Source: Azadirachta indica
Taxonomy: Eukaryota; Streptophyta; Magnoliopsida; Sapindales; Meliaceae
Assembly: GCA_022749755.1 (NCBI GenBank)
Contig: CM040446.1
Coordinates: 14,842,367 to 14,906,366 of the forward strand
Direction: 5' to 3'
DNA: 64,000 nucleotides
The position numbers and the translations under genes were made by a program. The notes beneath the pieces were generated by a model. The model was given only the letters and a program-made list of their open reading frames with translations, did no database searches and was not told where the DNA came from. Below, piece by piece: positions 28,570 through 39,506 of the stretch; position 1 is the first letter of the stretch; the number at the start of each line of letters is the position of its first letter.

Positions 28570-29569
28570 GATTAAGAACTATAACTAAGGAGAAAGACAT
28601 CACGTCAGCATGTTCTTAAGATGTTTGATCAAAGATTTCTCGCTGTTCTTCATGCAGCTAAAATTTTTTTCCCAGTCCTATTTTTAAAAAGAACAAAAAA
28701 AGGTTATCCGCCAGCCTAACAACATTACCTAGTTATAGAATAAATCTTATTAGGCTGTTAATTGCTTCCGTTGTAGTGCGATATAATTTAGACCAATTTG
28801 CTTGTATAGGTTTAGAAAATGGCTGACCGTTCAGCCAAAAATATTACATATATATGCCTCCAAATTCAGTGATCTGTGATTTGGTAATTTATATTTTATC
28901 TAATGAATGGTGCAGATTATCTTTCCAATCTGTCATTCCTTCAAGCAAAAGCCTTGAGCCGAAGCTGCTTCCTAGCACTTTCGGATTCTGGCTTTTCACT
29001 CTGTAGTCAATAGTCGTCTCCTCGAACCTTCCTTCAAGCTTTGTTTCCTGATCATTCTTAATTCAAACAAAACTTGCTCCTGTCATTGCATGCGTTGGAT
29101 TTACCCCTATGGCAATTTCCTTGCTGATTGTACCTCAGAAGGTGACCAAACACATTCTCCTCGTGTTTTTTAGTTTAAATAATAAAATTTTTTTCAAATA
29201 ATACAAAAATTCTGAAATTCAATCTGCTAGTAATTTAGTTCATGTGTATGTAAAAAGTACCGATTACCTAAAATAAAATCCTCATAGAGATGGAAAAAAA
29301 AAAAGGAATAGAGAAAAATTAGTGCCGCGTGGTTGCGTTTGATATGAATAAGGCCCTTTTCATGTTCACAAATTATTTTCTAGAACAATTTTACGAAAAA
29401 CACCGAATTCATTTCGAGAGCGATGAAGCTTGCCGCCGCTTTTCTTTCACAACCAAACACCGCTCTCTTATCTATCCCACCATCGATCACACACGTGCGA
29501 CTATTAAAACGTATCTCGCATGCTACACACGCTCCATGCGTGCGAACCTACCCGCCAAAAAAGTGCAAC
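28570..29569. other. TCX 3' UTR and spacer before the hydrolase gene
   Basis: About 1 kb separates two genes in the same orientation. The left part is probably the TCX 3' UTR. The right part, from about 29300, is the hydrolase promoter. No extra gene or mobile element is recognisable. Confidence 0.4.
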
Positions 29570-29576
29570 TATAAAT
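29570..29576 (+). promoter_or_regulatory. TATA box of the alpha/beta hydrolase gene
   Basis: TATAAAT sits 51 bp before the ATG at 29627, so transcription should begin near 29600 with a very short leader. This supports the chosen start codon over the in-frame ATG at 29423, which would lie upstream of the promoter element. Confidence 0.5.
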
Positions 29577-29626
29577 TCCCTATCCAAATCATAAACAAAG
29601 CATTCACTGACACTAGACAACCGGAA

Positions 29627-32600
29627 ATGGAGAACAAAGATAATATTGTTATTGATGCTGAGAAGATTCGTTTCGAATTTCTCAATATTCTGCGCAGCAG
29701 GCGAGCCGCAGAAGGTGAATTCTAAATAATTAATCTCTAGAAATTTCTCTAATACTCTGTTTCTTGGCTTGATCAGATTTCAATTTTACTTTATAAGCAT
29801 AGATTCTCGTCTGCCAAACAGATCATAGATGTTCTTACATTAGTCTTTAGTCTGTCTATCTGTGTATTGTTCGTCTTTTCCCCTAATTTTGAATCGTATG
29901 TGTTTTGAAATTTGACGTTGTTGTTGTTGATGTAAAATTGGTGAATTCTCTCAGTTCTGTTGACAGTGGAACGCGCAAAACCTGTGGTAAATCCTTTATA
30001 TCAGGATGCTACACCGCCAAGCTTCAGTGAGGTTATTATTATTATTACTATTGTTTATTAGTATCATCTACGTTGTTTTGAGGAAGAATTGTTGACTATA
30101 CAGTCTAATATCTGTATTTGCTGTTTCTTGCTAGGCTATGGAGTCTTGCCCAAAGGCCAATGTAGAAAATTTTAAGGAATTACTTCAAGAAGAGAACCTT
30201 TACTTGTATACTGAGGCATTAAATCATCCTTCTCTTTCCAGATCTAAACTCGTTTTTTCTTTACTTGGTTAGATAGTCAAGTTTATAAAAATGTCAGACA
30301 TTAGAGACTTTTTTAAACTCCCTCAATCTGGTGAATTTATTGGAGCATCTATCCATATGCCATGGACATTTCTTTGATCATTGATTATGAAGAGAATAAC
30401 TGCATGCTGGTCATTTCTACAGGCAGGAGAGCAAGGACGATTGCCAGTATTGATTTTAAGCATGAAAGAAAGCGAGCAACAAAAAAGGCCTGCTATTGTT
30501 TTTCTACATAGTACACATAAGTGCAAAGAGTGGTTGCGGCCGCTGCTTGAGGTAGCTACTCCTTCGGTTTTCCCTAATTTTCCTTTCTGACTAAAAGTTG
30601 TTTTATTTGGATGAGCATAGCTTATTTTGCTTGTTTCAGGCATATGCTTCGCGGGGATACATAGCCATTGCTGTTGATTCTCGCTGCCACGGTGAACGTG
30701 CCAGTAGCAAAACCACCTATCGAGATGTGTGTTCTCTTGTACTTTTAACTTTGTTCCAATTTTGTTTGTTATTTGTTTTTACATATAATTTGAGTAGAAT
30801 GAATATGTTTTTTTTTTTTTTGAAAATTCTGTTCTTCTTCATGAATTCACCTTTAGGCTGAACACAAAGTTTAAATGTTTTAGCAAACTGAATTCTGTCT
30901 AGTTATTTGATCAATGGATAGACAAGTGACGGTGCTGAAGGAGAGTAATCTTGTTATTTGAGGATGAGAATACTCTGATTTGTATCAGTGCAAACTTCAC
31001 TACCTTTTTCAATTACAATGTGGACAAATTTATGATTTGAGTTAGTCCTTACGCAGCAATATGCAATTTTTTTTTTCCTGAATTTGATGATGCTAATCTC
31101 ATTATGTAATTCAATTGCAGGCTCTTGTTTCATCATGGAAAAATGGGGATACAATGCCATTCATATTTGATACGGTTATTCCACAATTCACCTTCTGGTT
31201 TGGTTTATGTAAACTGTGTTTTTATCTGAAACGTGACCTCCTCAAATAAATTCGGTTTTTAGAGTTGTAGTGAATGGAAATTTTTAGTTTAGTTTTCCTT
31301 GCCTTCATGGCTCACAAAAAAAGTGCTACTCTAACTTTTGAATCTGCAAGTCTAGCATTTAATAATTTTTTGTCATTCAGTTGTCTGAATATCTTGGTTC
31401 ATTGAAGGGAAACTTAGGAACTTGAATCTTGTAGGCCTGGGACTTGGTAACATTGGCAGATTATCTAACACAGAGGGAGGATATTGACCCTACGAGGATA
31501 GGAATTACTGGTGAATCACTTGGAGGTTAGTTGAATGAAACGATATTGAAAATCAAATCAAATGCGATGTTGTAAAATGGTGAATTTATGTGGTCATGAA
31601 CGAATATAGGAATGCATGCGTGGTTTGCTGCTGCTGCTGACACTCGCTATAGGGTGGTTGTTCCCATCATTGGCGTTCAGGTGCATCTATAAAGTTTCAA
31701 AGTGTATAACAAACAGTGAAAGAAAATTTCTTTCACTAAAATTTGATGGGATATATTGCAGGGATTTCGATGGGCCATCGACAATGATAAGTGGCAAGCT
31801 CGTGTTGACAGTATAAAACCTGTATTTGAAGGTAATTAAATCAATGTAGTATGCGGCTTCTAATGCATAAGTTTGTGGTAATTGGTCAAATATGTAAATA
31901 TGGTGAAAGCATCTACACAGCTTTCCAACTTTTACCATTTGTTTCTCTGACACTCTTGGTTGTATGGCTCAGAAGCAACGATTGACTTGGGTAAGAGCGC
32001 AATTGATAAAGAAGTAGTTGAGAAGGTCAGTTGGCATGTCCTGGACATATGCATACACATATTTACTTTTATCCTTGGTTACTTGTTAGGAATAACCTTT
32101 CAAAGAATCTGTATTCTTGTATTTTCTAATGCCTTTTCACAAACTGGTTGTTGTCACTTTATGATGTGGATATAGCCAGTTATGGCTTCAACAATTAGCA
32201 GCCTGGTGCCAGTACATGCGTCCTTGATATGGTCATCCTGTTCATTCTTCAGAAACAAACTTTTTGGTTGGGATTTCTTCTTTTCCAGTGTGCATATGAA
32301 ATTAGATCGCCTCTTATTATCTTCTTATTGGAAACAGGTCTGGGATAGAATAGCTCCTGGTCTAGCCTCTCAGTTCGATTCACCTTATACAATTCCAGCT
32401 ATTGCACCTCGACCACTGCTGATTGTAAATGGTAATCATTTCATGCACTTCAATCATGGCAATAGTTGTTATATTTTTACCAGTAGCAGACAGCACGTTA
32501 TGTAGCGTATTGAAAATGAGTGCAAGATGATATCATTATGCTTAAAAAGGCATCACTAATTATTAGTCCATGTGATACATTCAAATTTATCTTGTCTTTG

Positions 32601-33146
32601 CTTTCCATGTTTTTATTATTTGATTCTACCCTTAGCCTAGCCCACAGGCTATCCCCCTAATCCATAACACCAGCAGTCCTATGTTCACATTATTATGAGC
32701 CTGAAGCTTTCTTCTGCTTTTCGTTGATTAAAATAGTTCTAGAAATTAACTTTTTACTGATTCATAAGATCCTTCTGGGTTACAATAAAAAATTATAGGG
32801 GCAGAAGATCCTCGCTGTCCGCTTGCAGGTCTGGAAATTCCAAAAGCAAGAGCATGCAAGGCTTATGAAGAGGCCAATTGTTTGGATAATTTTAAGGTAT
32901 GGACTAGTGTTATCTGGTAGCATAATTATCAAAGTACGTTTGGCCAGGCTTACACTCGAAATTGTTCATGCAACAATCTTGGGCTTGTTTACAAAATCAT
33001 GCGTACTCAATCATTTCATTTTTTGGTTGAATTATGTTTCTTTCTTCCGTATGCAGCTGATAGCAGAACCTGGGATTGGGCACCAGATGATGCCATCAAT
33101 GGTTAAAGAAACTAGCGATTGGTTTGACAAGTTCCTCAAGCATTAA
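29627..33146 (+). CDS. Alpha/beta hydrolase, dienelactone-hydrolase/acetyl-esterase-like
   Basis: Thirteen exons (29627-29714, 29955-30031, 30135-30215, 30423-30551, 30640-30726, 31121-31174, 31435-31525, 31610-31680, 31762-31831, 31973-32025, 32338-32431, 32799-32896, 33057-33146) give 360 residues. The catalytic triad is legible: Ser200 in GITGESLGG, Asp302 in GAEDPRCP, and His340 in GIGHQM. The HSTHKCKEW strand and the DSRCHGER turn fit the family's oxyanion-hole region. Substrate is unknown, and no signal peptide is seen at the chosen start. The third intron seems to begin with GC rather than GT; see findings. The gene ends tail-to-tail with PEX4, only 439 bp away. It resembles the Arabidopsis gene I recall beside PEX4 (AT5G25770). 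Confidence 0.88.
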
Positions 33147-33585
33147 TTGATTTCTACTTGGTAGTGTATTGTTACCTATTCTCCTGCATTGATATCTTTG
33201 TACCCACTGGCTTCAGTTTAGTTATTTCAAATTCCTCATAAGATTTAGTTCTCATCTTTTTATTTTTAATTTTTGTTATGTGAGTAATGTCATTGGCAAC
33301 TTCCAACTGATCTTATGAAGAAACTTATAAACGTAGTAGTCATCATCACAGCTCAAAATCAATTTCCACAGAAATGAGAAAACACTTTGTATTTTTTGCA
33401 CAAAAGGCGAGCAAAAATCCCATTATTAAGCTGACAATGTATGCCAGTTTGACAAATCAACAATTACTGATGAGACGCAAAAACACCTTTGCATTTACAG
33501 CACAGTTCAAAAGGTTGAAAATTGTAGTCACAAATTATAACACCACACATTCATAATTCATTCATTAAACATCATTTTGAAAATT

Positions 33586-35605
33586 TCATCCTTTCTTGGG
33601 CATTGCTGCAAGTCTGGTGTACATTCTTGCCATTGACTGATATCCTCTGATATCACCTGATCGCAAGAGGTTGCCTGTCCACAAGCAGGAGAATCCCAAT
33701 AAAAAAAAAATAAAAAAAAAAAGAAAGAAAAATTATCACATATATGACAGAACCCCAAGATGAAATAGATTTCACATTGAAAATTACAAAGTATTCGATG
33801 TACTGTCACTAAACAGAAACAACCAATTCCTCATTTTCAATTCAATTTCCATATTTGTCTTGCAAACAATAATACACTACTGGAATCTCTGTTTATGTGC
33901 AAAGATAACTTTAAGTCTAGTTTAAATAGAAGACATCTATGGAACCTATGATCACACCATGACAATTACTTGAAGTGAGTTCAAAGCTATAAGTACAGAA
34001 AACCATCAACATACCTGAATCACAATTTAATGGACTATCAGGTTCTGGGTGAGCCATCAAAGCTATTATGGCTCTACAAACAGATTGAAGAGTCCAAGCT
34101 GGGCTCCATGCATTCTTCAAGATATCAAGGCATATCTCTCCCGTCTACACAAGAAAATAACAGAATTAATACTCAATTGACCACCTTTGATACCAAAAGC
34201 TGAGTGTAGTTCAATTAATCTGCTGTTCCATGTTTTAAATAGGTTGAAATTTTGTTTTTTATGCATAAGGGTTTAGCAGCATCCACTGCAAATTCTAACT
34301 TTTTATCCTACAACCCCATGTCATTTTCCACTAAATTGTTAAGCACGTCTTCACTCAAACTATTAAACATTGAAGTACACAAGACCAGGATATAAGTATA
34401 TCATGTAGGTATTAAGATTCACTTTCATAAAATGATTTATGGATGACTCATCATCTCATTCCACAAACGTTGCATGTTCTTTTCATTCACAAATTGCGAT
34501 GCTTCAATATCTTCTGTTTTTCAGTCTTTTTACTTATCATTTTTCCACTACTTGGAGTTTTAAGTTAGCAGCACAAAAGCCTCACAATAGCTTTTCGCTG
34601 GTAAGTATTCTTGTAAATTTTCGAATATTTTCTTTCCACTAACCAGATTAATATACTGCATGTATACTATGACACAGAAAAGATATAATGCATGTATTCT
34701 TTGACACGGAAAAGATATAATGCATGTATTCTATGACATGGAAAAGATATAATGCATGCATTCAGGTAAAGCAATGTTCATTGGGATTTTTTTATTAAAA
34801 GAATCGGACAGGTCACCTAAGTTGAAAAAGAACCAAACCAAACGTATTAAGGCTCCAAATTGATTTTTTCCTTTTAATAAACACAGAAGGAATCACACTA
34901 AGAGATTCATACCTTAAAATGCACATTTGGATGAAATATTTTTGTCAAAAACCGCACTTGCGGGGGTTGCAGAGGATATTGCTCAGGAACAGCAAAAGCA
35001 AGCTGGAATACTCCACCCTCAAAAGGAGTCTCTGATGGACCCTGCATTGCAAATGAGACAAAGCAAGTCAGCAACAGCAAAATACAACATTTTCCTCCAT
35101 CAAAACTGCACCCACCTTAATAAGGGCAGTCCATTTAAATATGTTGGAATCATCACAAACTAATTGAATATCTGGGTCAGCTGATTTCTCTCGCTGCACT
35201 TCTTTGTATTCCTTGAACAACCTTGCCCTAGATGCCTGCATATAGAGCACAGCCCATGGTAAGGGTTTCCATATAAATGATATAAAAGATACAACCAACC
35301 TCAACAAATCCTTAATTTCAAACTAGTTGGGATCAACTACATGGACCTTTTTCCCCTCCATTCCAGCCTTTTCAGTACCATGTTTAGGACTAATATTCAT
35401 GACTATAGTTTACAAATGATACCAAATATGCAATGGAAGATGAAATCTAGTTGCACCAAACCATGCAACATATGTCGCTTGATGGAATAACACAATAAGA
35501 CACAAGATTTAAATTCAAGTCTTAAAGATGTTGAATAACATGTGAACATACAACCAAACAATCATCGAACAAAGAGTAACCATAGGAAAAGTAGCTAACC
35601 TGCAT
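33586..35605 (-). CDS. PEX4: Peroxisomal ubiquitin-conjugating enzyme E2 (PEX4/UBC21)
   Basis: Coding exons on the minus strand are 35600-35605, 35116-35235, 34913-35041, 34015-34144 and 33586-33674. They total 157 residues, the length of Arabidopsis PEX4, and the sequence MQASRARLFKEYKEVQ is characteristic. PEX4 is the E2 that, anchored by PEX22, ubiquitinates the import receptor PEX5 so it can be recycled from the peroxisome membrane. The catalytic cysteine is Cys90 in TGEICLDIL, with the HPNV motif just upstream. The C-terminus NLLRSGDIRGYQSMARMY matches the family. The first six coding bases, ATGCAG, appear to lie on a separate tiny exon. An alternative ATG at 35241, directly in front of exon 2, would give the same protein. 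A leader exon with donor at 36220 probably lies upstream. Confidence 0.95.
34655..34763. repeat. 32-bp minisatellite in a PEX4 intron
   Basis: Just over three copies of a 32-bp unit containing agatataatgcatgtattc lie head-to-tail, with agatat starting at 34681, 34713 and 34745. Copies differ at a few sites (tttgacacgg, tatgacatgg). Each contains ATGCAT, an RY-like core. It lies in the intron between coding exons 3 and 4. Confidence 0.8.
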
Positions 35606-35613
35606 TTTGGTTA
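35600..35613 (-). other. Candidate 14-nt microexon carrying the PEX4 start codon
   Basis: On the minus strand an acceptor AAAACAG precedes TAACCAAAATGCAG, followed at once by the donor GTTAGC. Joining this to exon 2 (acceptor TATATGCAG, then GCATCT) gives M-Q-A-S with no phase change. The 5' boundary of this exon is inferred and it may be longer. The donor and the ATG are seen directly. Confidence 0.45.
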
Positions 35614-36220
35614 CTGTTTTTGTAACTCAATATACAATTAAGAAAATATCAAAGCTTCGATCCAAGAACTGCATGATTCAAAATAAACTATGTTAACAAA
35701 AATCAATCACATTAGCTCTTATATAATGTCTTAATGCTGCTATATTTCACACTAATGATGCCGCATAAAGCTTCATATCCACCAGAATCTACCACAATTA
35801 AGGCCAAATATGAAATCATAATCCATCAAATTTCCAATTCTTTGAACTTTCATTCTGACAAAACGAACATGGGTTCTATTCCAGTTTCAAATTTGCCTTC
35901 CCTTCCCTCTCTCAACAGCCAAACAAGAATTTGAACCATAAGTTTTACAACACACAGTAATATGATAAATCTACAAAGGAAAAAAAAAATTTTGCGTGCA
36001 AGCTCTTCATTCGACAAACTTGTAACTTAGAAGCCGATAAACTGACATAAAGGAAAAAAAATAAAAATTAGTATGTTTTCGTTTACATTTTCTTGGGAAC
36101 CAGACAGACAAAACTAATATCGGTAACACCAGATCAAAAATAAAATCACAGTATCACAACAAAAATAGTAAGGGAAAAGAAATAATAATAATAGCTGATA
36201 ATAAGGTTTAGGATCTCCAC

Positions 36221-36420
36221 CTGTTGAAGTTATCTGAGTCTCAAGAGACGATCGTTTCGGTTGCCTCTGATTTGACAAGAAAATGCTCTGTTAGAGAGTT
36301 CTGATTATCTGTCTCATTATCTATGATATCATTTAGACCTTTGAACTCACTCTACCGTCCATAACAAGATCGACGGTGACAAGCTGCTTGATGACGTTGG
36401 TTCGAAGAAGTTTTGTAAGA
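36221..36420 (-). other. Probable PEX4 5' leader exon
   Basis: Read on the minus strand, the segment ends ACTTCAACAG before GTGGAGATCC, a good donor. It has no long open frame and lies upstream of the start codon, as expected for a 5' UTR exon. The upper boundary is estimated. Confidence 0.45.
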
Positions 36421-36526
36421 AGTGAGAAATATTTTCATTTGTATCCCTATATTTCTAAATATTCTCATATAAAGATATAATTTAACGGTTATTCATATAA
36501 ATCCACGTGATTATGAATTTGATCAA

Positions 36527-36790
36527 GGGTGAATGCCTATTACCCCCTATTTTTTTCAGCTAATATTCCATTACCTCTCTATATTTTTCGTAATACCCCA
36601 TTCCTCTTTAATTCTTATTTTTTTTGATTTTATCCTTCAGTTCAATTAATTTATAAACGATAAAATCGAAAATATCAGAAATATTGAAGGGTAAAATCAA
36701 AATTTAAGAAAGTGATGGGATATTACAAAAAATATAGAAGGGTAATGGGACCATTGGCTAAAAAAGTAGAGAGATAATGAGCATTCTCCC
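36527..36790. mobile_element. 264-bp foldback MITE, MULE-like
   Basis: The two halves are imperfect inverted repeats of about 105 bp each. The left half starts GGGTGAATGCCTATTACC, and the reverse complement of the right half starts GGGAGAATGCTCATTATC. Shared blocks such as CCATTACC and CTATATTTTT follow on both sides. Flanking 9-bp sequences are tttgatcaa (36518-36526) and tttgactaa (36791-36799), seven of nine identical, consistent with an old 9-bp target duplication. There is no coding capacity. It lies between the divergent PEX4 and NFD6-like genes. Confidence 0.7.
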
Positions 36791-37417
36791 TTTGACTAAT
36801 TTATTTATATCCCACTTTGCAACAAGGTGAGTATGTAATTTTTGTCATATAAGTTTACTTTCATATTTTTTTTCTACTAAAATACTTGATACAAAGCAAT
36901 AAATTTATAGAGTATATTTGATACTCCACATCTACATGCATACAGAGTAATATAATAGTTGAATCTAATGTTTTGTCTTTTTTTTTTTTTCAGTTGAAAT
37001 CATAATGTTTCGTCGCATCTTCTTACATTTATTATCAAACGGTTTGGAGAGAAATGGCATGAACAATATCCATGCTATGAGTACTTATGGCTTATCTAAT
37101 AGAAAATTTTGATATTTATAATTTTTTTAGTTGAGTGATCAGGGGCGTTTAAGCAACCGTTTCAAACCATAGCTACAAGTACTAAAATATAAAAATCCAG
37201 GGATCCCGATAGAAAACGTCAACAGTGATCCATATAGTTTCCTCTTTTGGTAACGATCTTTATCCAGATCCTTGATTGGAATTTCTGCGGATAACCTTAA
37301 CATCAGAACCAAACATAACCATGAAAGCGCATTACGCACCAAAGAGCAATTTGGATTTATCTTTTGAAAGACGTGCTAAACCCTAGGGAATTAAACCCTT
37401 GTGAGAACTCTGCAAGA

Positions 37418-38183
37418 ATGGCTGGTTCATCGATTTTCTCAAGATTATCATCGAGTCGGTTACCTTCACTCTCTCTCAAGCTCAGAACCAACAAATCAAT
37501 CATACCCCCTTTTTCTCCGTTGAAATCAAGCTCTCAGCCTCAGGTATCCTCTTCAGTCAAGCGCATTTCAAGGTGAGATCTTTGATTAACTAAGATATTT
37601 CTTGAAATAGCGAGACAAAATACAAGGAAAATAAATCATTTTAGTTTGAAATAGTAATTCAATCAAATGCAAGATATAGTTTACTTTGATATCAATCATT
37701 TGATGGTTTGGCAGTAGATTACCAGTGGAATTGAGCTGCTTGATCTCAATGATGCCGTTGCACACTACAATAGCTTCTGCTCGCCTGAAATCACTTATTT
37801 CCATTGATTCTCAGAGCTGGGGTTTGGTTCCTCAAGGTGTCTCTCTCACACTAAAAATCTCATACTCAAAAGAATGCATGTGCATTTGACTGTATTTGAT
37901 TAATCGTAGAAGCATATGTTCAGTACTTGATCCTATTGCATTATGCAATACAATTAACATGTTTCATTATATGGTGGATTGTTAGGCAATTTGCCTAATT
38001 ATGCTGCAACCATGTATCTAAACCATTCTTGGTATGAATACAGAATTTATTATTCATCAGTTATTATGTTGTTAACTTTGAAGATAATGCTGAAGTATGA
38101 ATCTATTTCCTGATGTTTTTCTGTTAACTATTCTTTCTTTTCTGATTTGCATATTTGTTGCAGGTATCTCAATGCCTTTATGA
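37418..38183 (+). CDS. NFD6: NUCLEAR FUSION DEFECTIVE 6-like small organelle protein
   Basis: Three coding exons (37418-37572, 37718-37836, 38164-38183) encode 97 residues. The N-terminus, MAGSSIFSRLSSSRLPSLSL, is rich in Ser, Arg and Leu and lacks acidic residues, as in mitochondrial or plastid transit peptides. The second exon contains the conserved block LPVELSCLISMMPLH followed by TIASARLKSLISID and SQSWGLVPQG. The protein ends GISMPL, a C-terminus I associate with NFD6-type proteins. Arabidopsis NFD6 is needed for polar nuclear fusion in the female gametophyte and is targeted to organelles; its molecular activity is unknown. Genes of this family commonly splice alternative 3' exons, and the downstream sequence to about 38800 may hold such exons. 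An in-frame ATG at 37364 exists, but 37418 gives the transit-like N-terminus. Confidence 0.82.
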
Positions 38184-39506
38184 CAGCATCGTTTTTGTTA
38201 TGAACGGTCCTTGAAAGGGATTTCATGTTATCTCAGAGTTTATTTTCTTCTTGAATTTGATAAAGGTAAGAGGTGTTTTAGGTGTTACTTCTCTCTTCCC
38301 CTTATCAGATGTATTTATAAGAAATATTGCTCAACTCAAAACCCGAGCAAAAAAATGTTTTTACAATTTAGCACTTTGATTATTGAAATATATTTCAATG
38401 AAATTTTTGAAGCAAGATCCTCATGAGGTTAAGGTCCCAACTAGTTAGCTTATTTGAATGAACTTGAATACGTAATACTACTAGTGTACATAACCCTGAT
38501 TCTCTCTATTCTTGAAAGTACCGCCTTTGAAAAGGAACAGAGCTTCGGTTGAAGAAGTTCCGTACCCATGTGCTGTGCAGTGCATTCTCTATTCATTTGA
38601 CATCATGAACAATATTTTCTTTTTGTTAATTCAATTAGATCTGGAAGGAGAAGACTCTTTTTGACCGTTGAAGAGTGGACGGCAATTAAACATAAAAGCG
38701 AAGGCGGCTACAGTTATAAGCCAGGATGTTCACTCTTCACGCATGAGCTTGAAGAGGATCTTATAGGTTGCTAAGCGATAGACAATGAGCAACACCTTGC
38801 ATCATTTATGACATACTCGGCAAGTAGATAAATAAGGAAAAAGAGATACTATGCTTTAAAAAAAAAGAGAGAGAGATCCAATGAAGATAACTAGAGGAAC
38901 AATCGACATAAAATTTGTCCGGAAGTGTCATCAAAGATTAAAAATGATGAGAGGAGTTGTATCATTGACAGTCTAATAGCCATAGCAACCTCATAATTCA
39001 TCAAGGCCTGCTTTATGAGAAAAAAGCACGAACCGATGATAACTGAATTATCATCAAATGGCAAATAATTTACAGGTGCCAACTGTCAGCGGTAGAAACT
39101 CATTCACCACCCAGCTTTTCACGGAACAAGCGGACAGAGACGCGTACTAAAAATTAATAAATAACAGCAGATTATTTTCGCCATCCAGACCCTAAAATTT
39201 AGACAAAAATGGTACTCACTCCATAATTGACAACAGCAAAAATCTCTCTCTCCAGATACTTGAAAGAAACGCCACTGAACTCGGCTTTCAACTACAGTGT
39301 CAATCTTTTTCCATTTTCTCTACAAGCAATGTACATGATTCCAATGCCAAACAAACAACACAAATATGGAGCCAAAATAACCACAATAGAAGAATATATA
39401 TATCGAATATTTAGAAAGGAGAAAAAAATATTAAAAGGAGGGAAGAAAGTTAGCAAAGAAAAATTAAACTTGAAAAGAAAGAAAAAAAAAAAAACTAGTT
39501 GAAGTT

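Noticed and set aside
29423..29626. In-frame ATG at 29423 giving the hydrolase a 68-residue transit-like extension
   Set aside because: A TATAAAT element at 29570 lies inside the extension and places transcription start near 29600, so the ATG at 29627 is more likely. Cap mapping would settle it.
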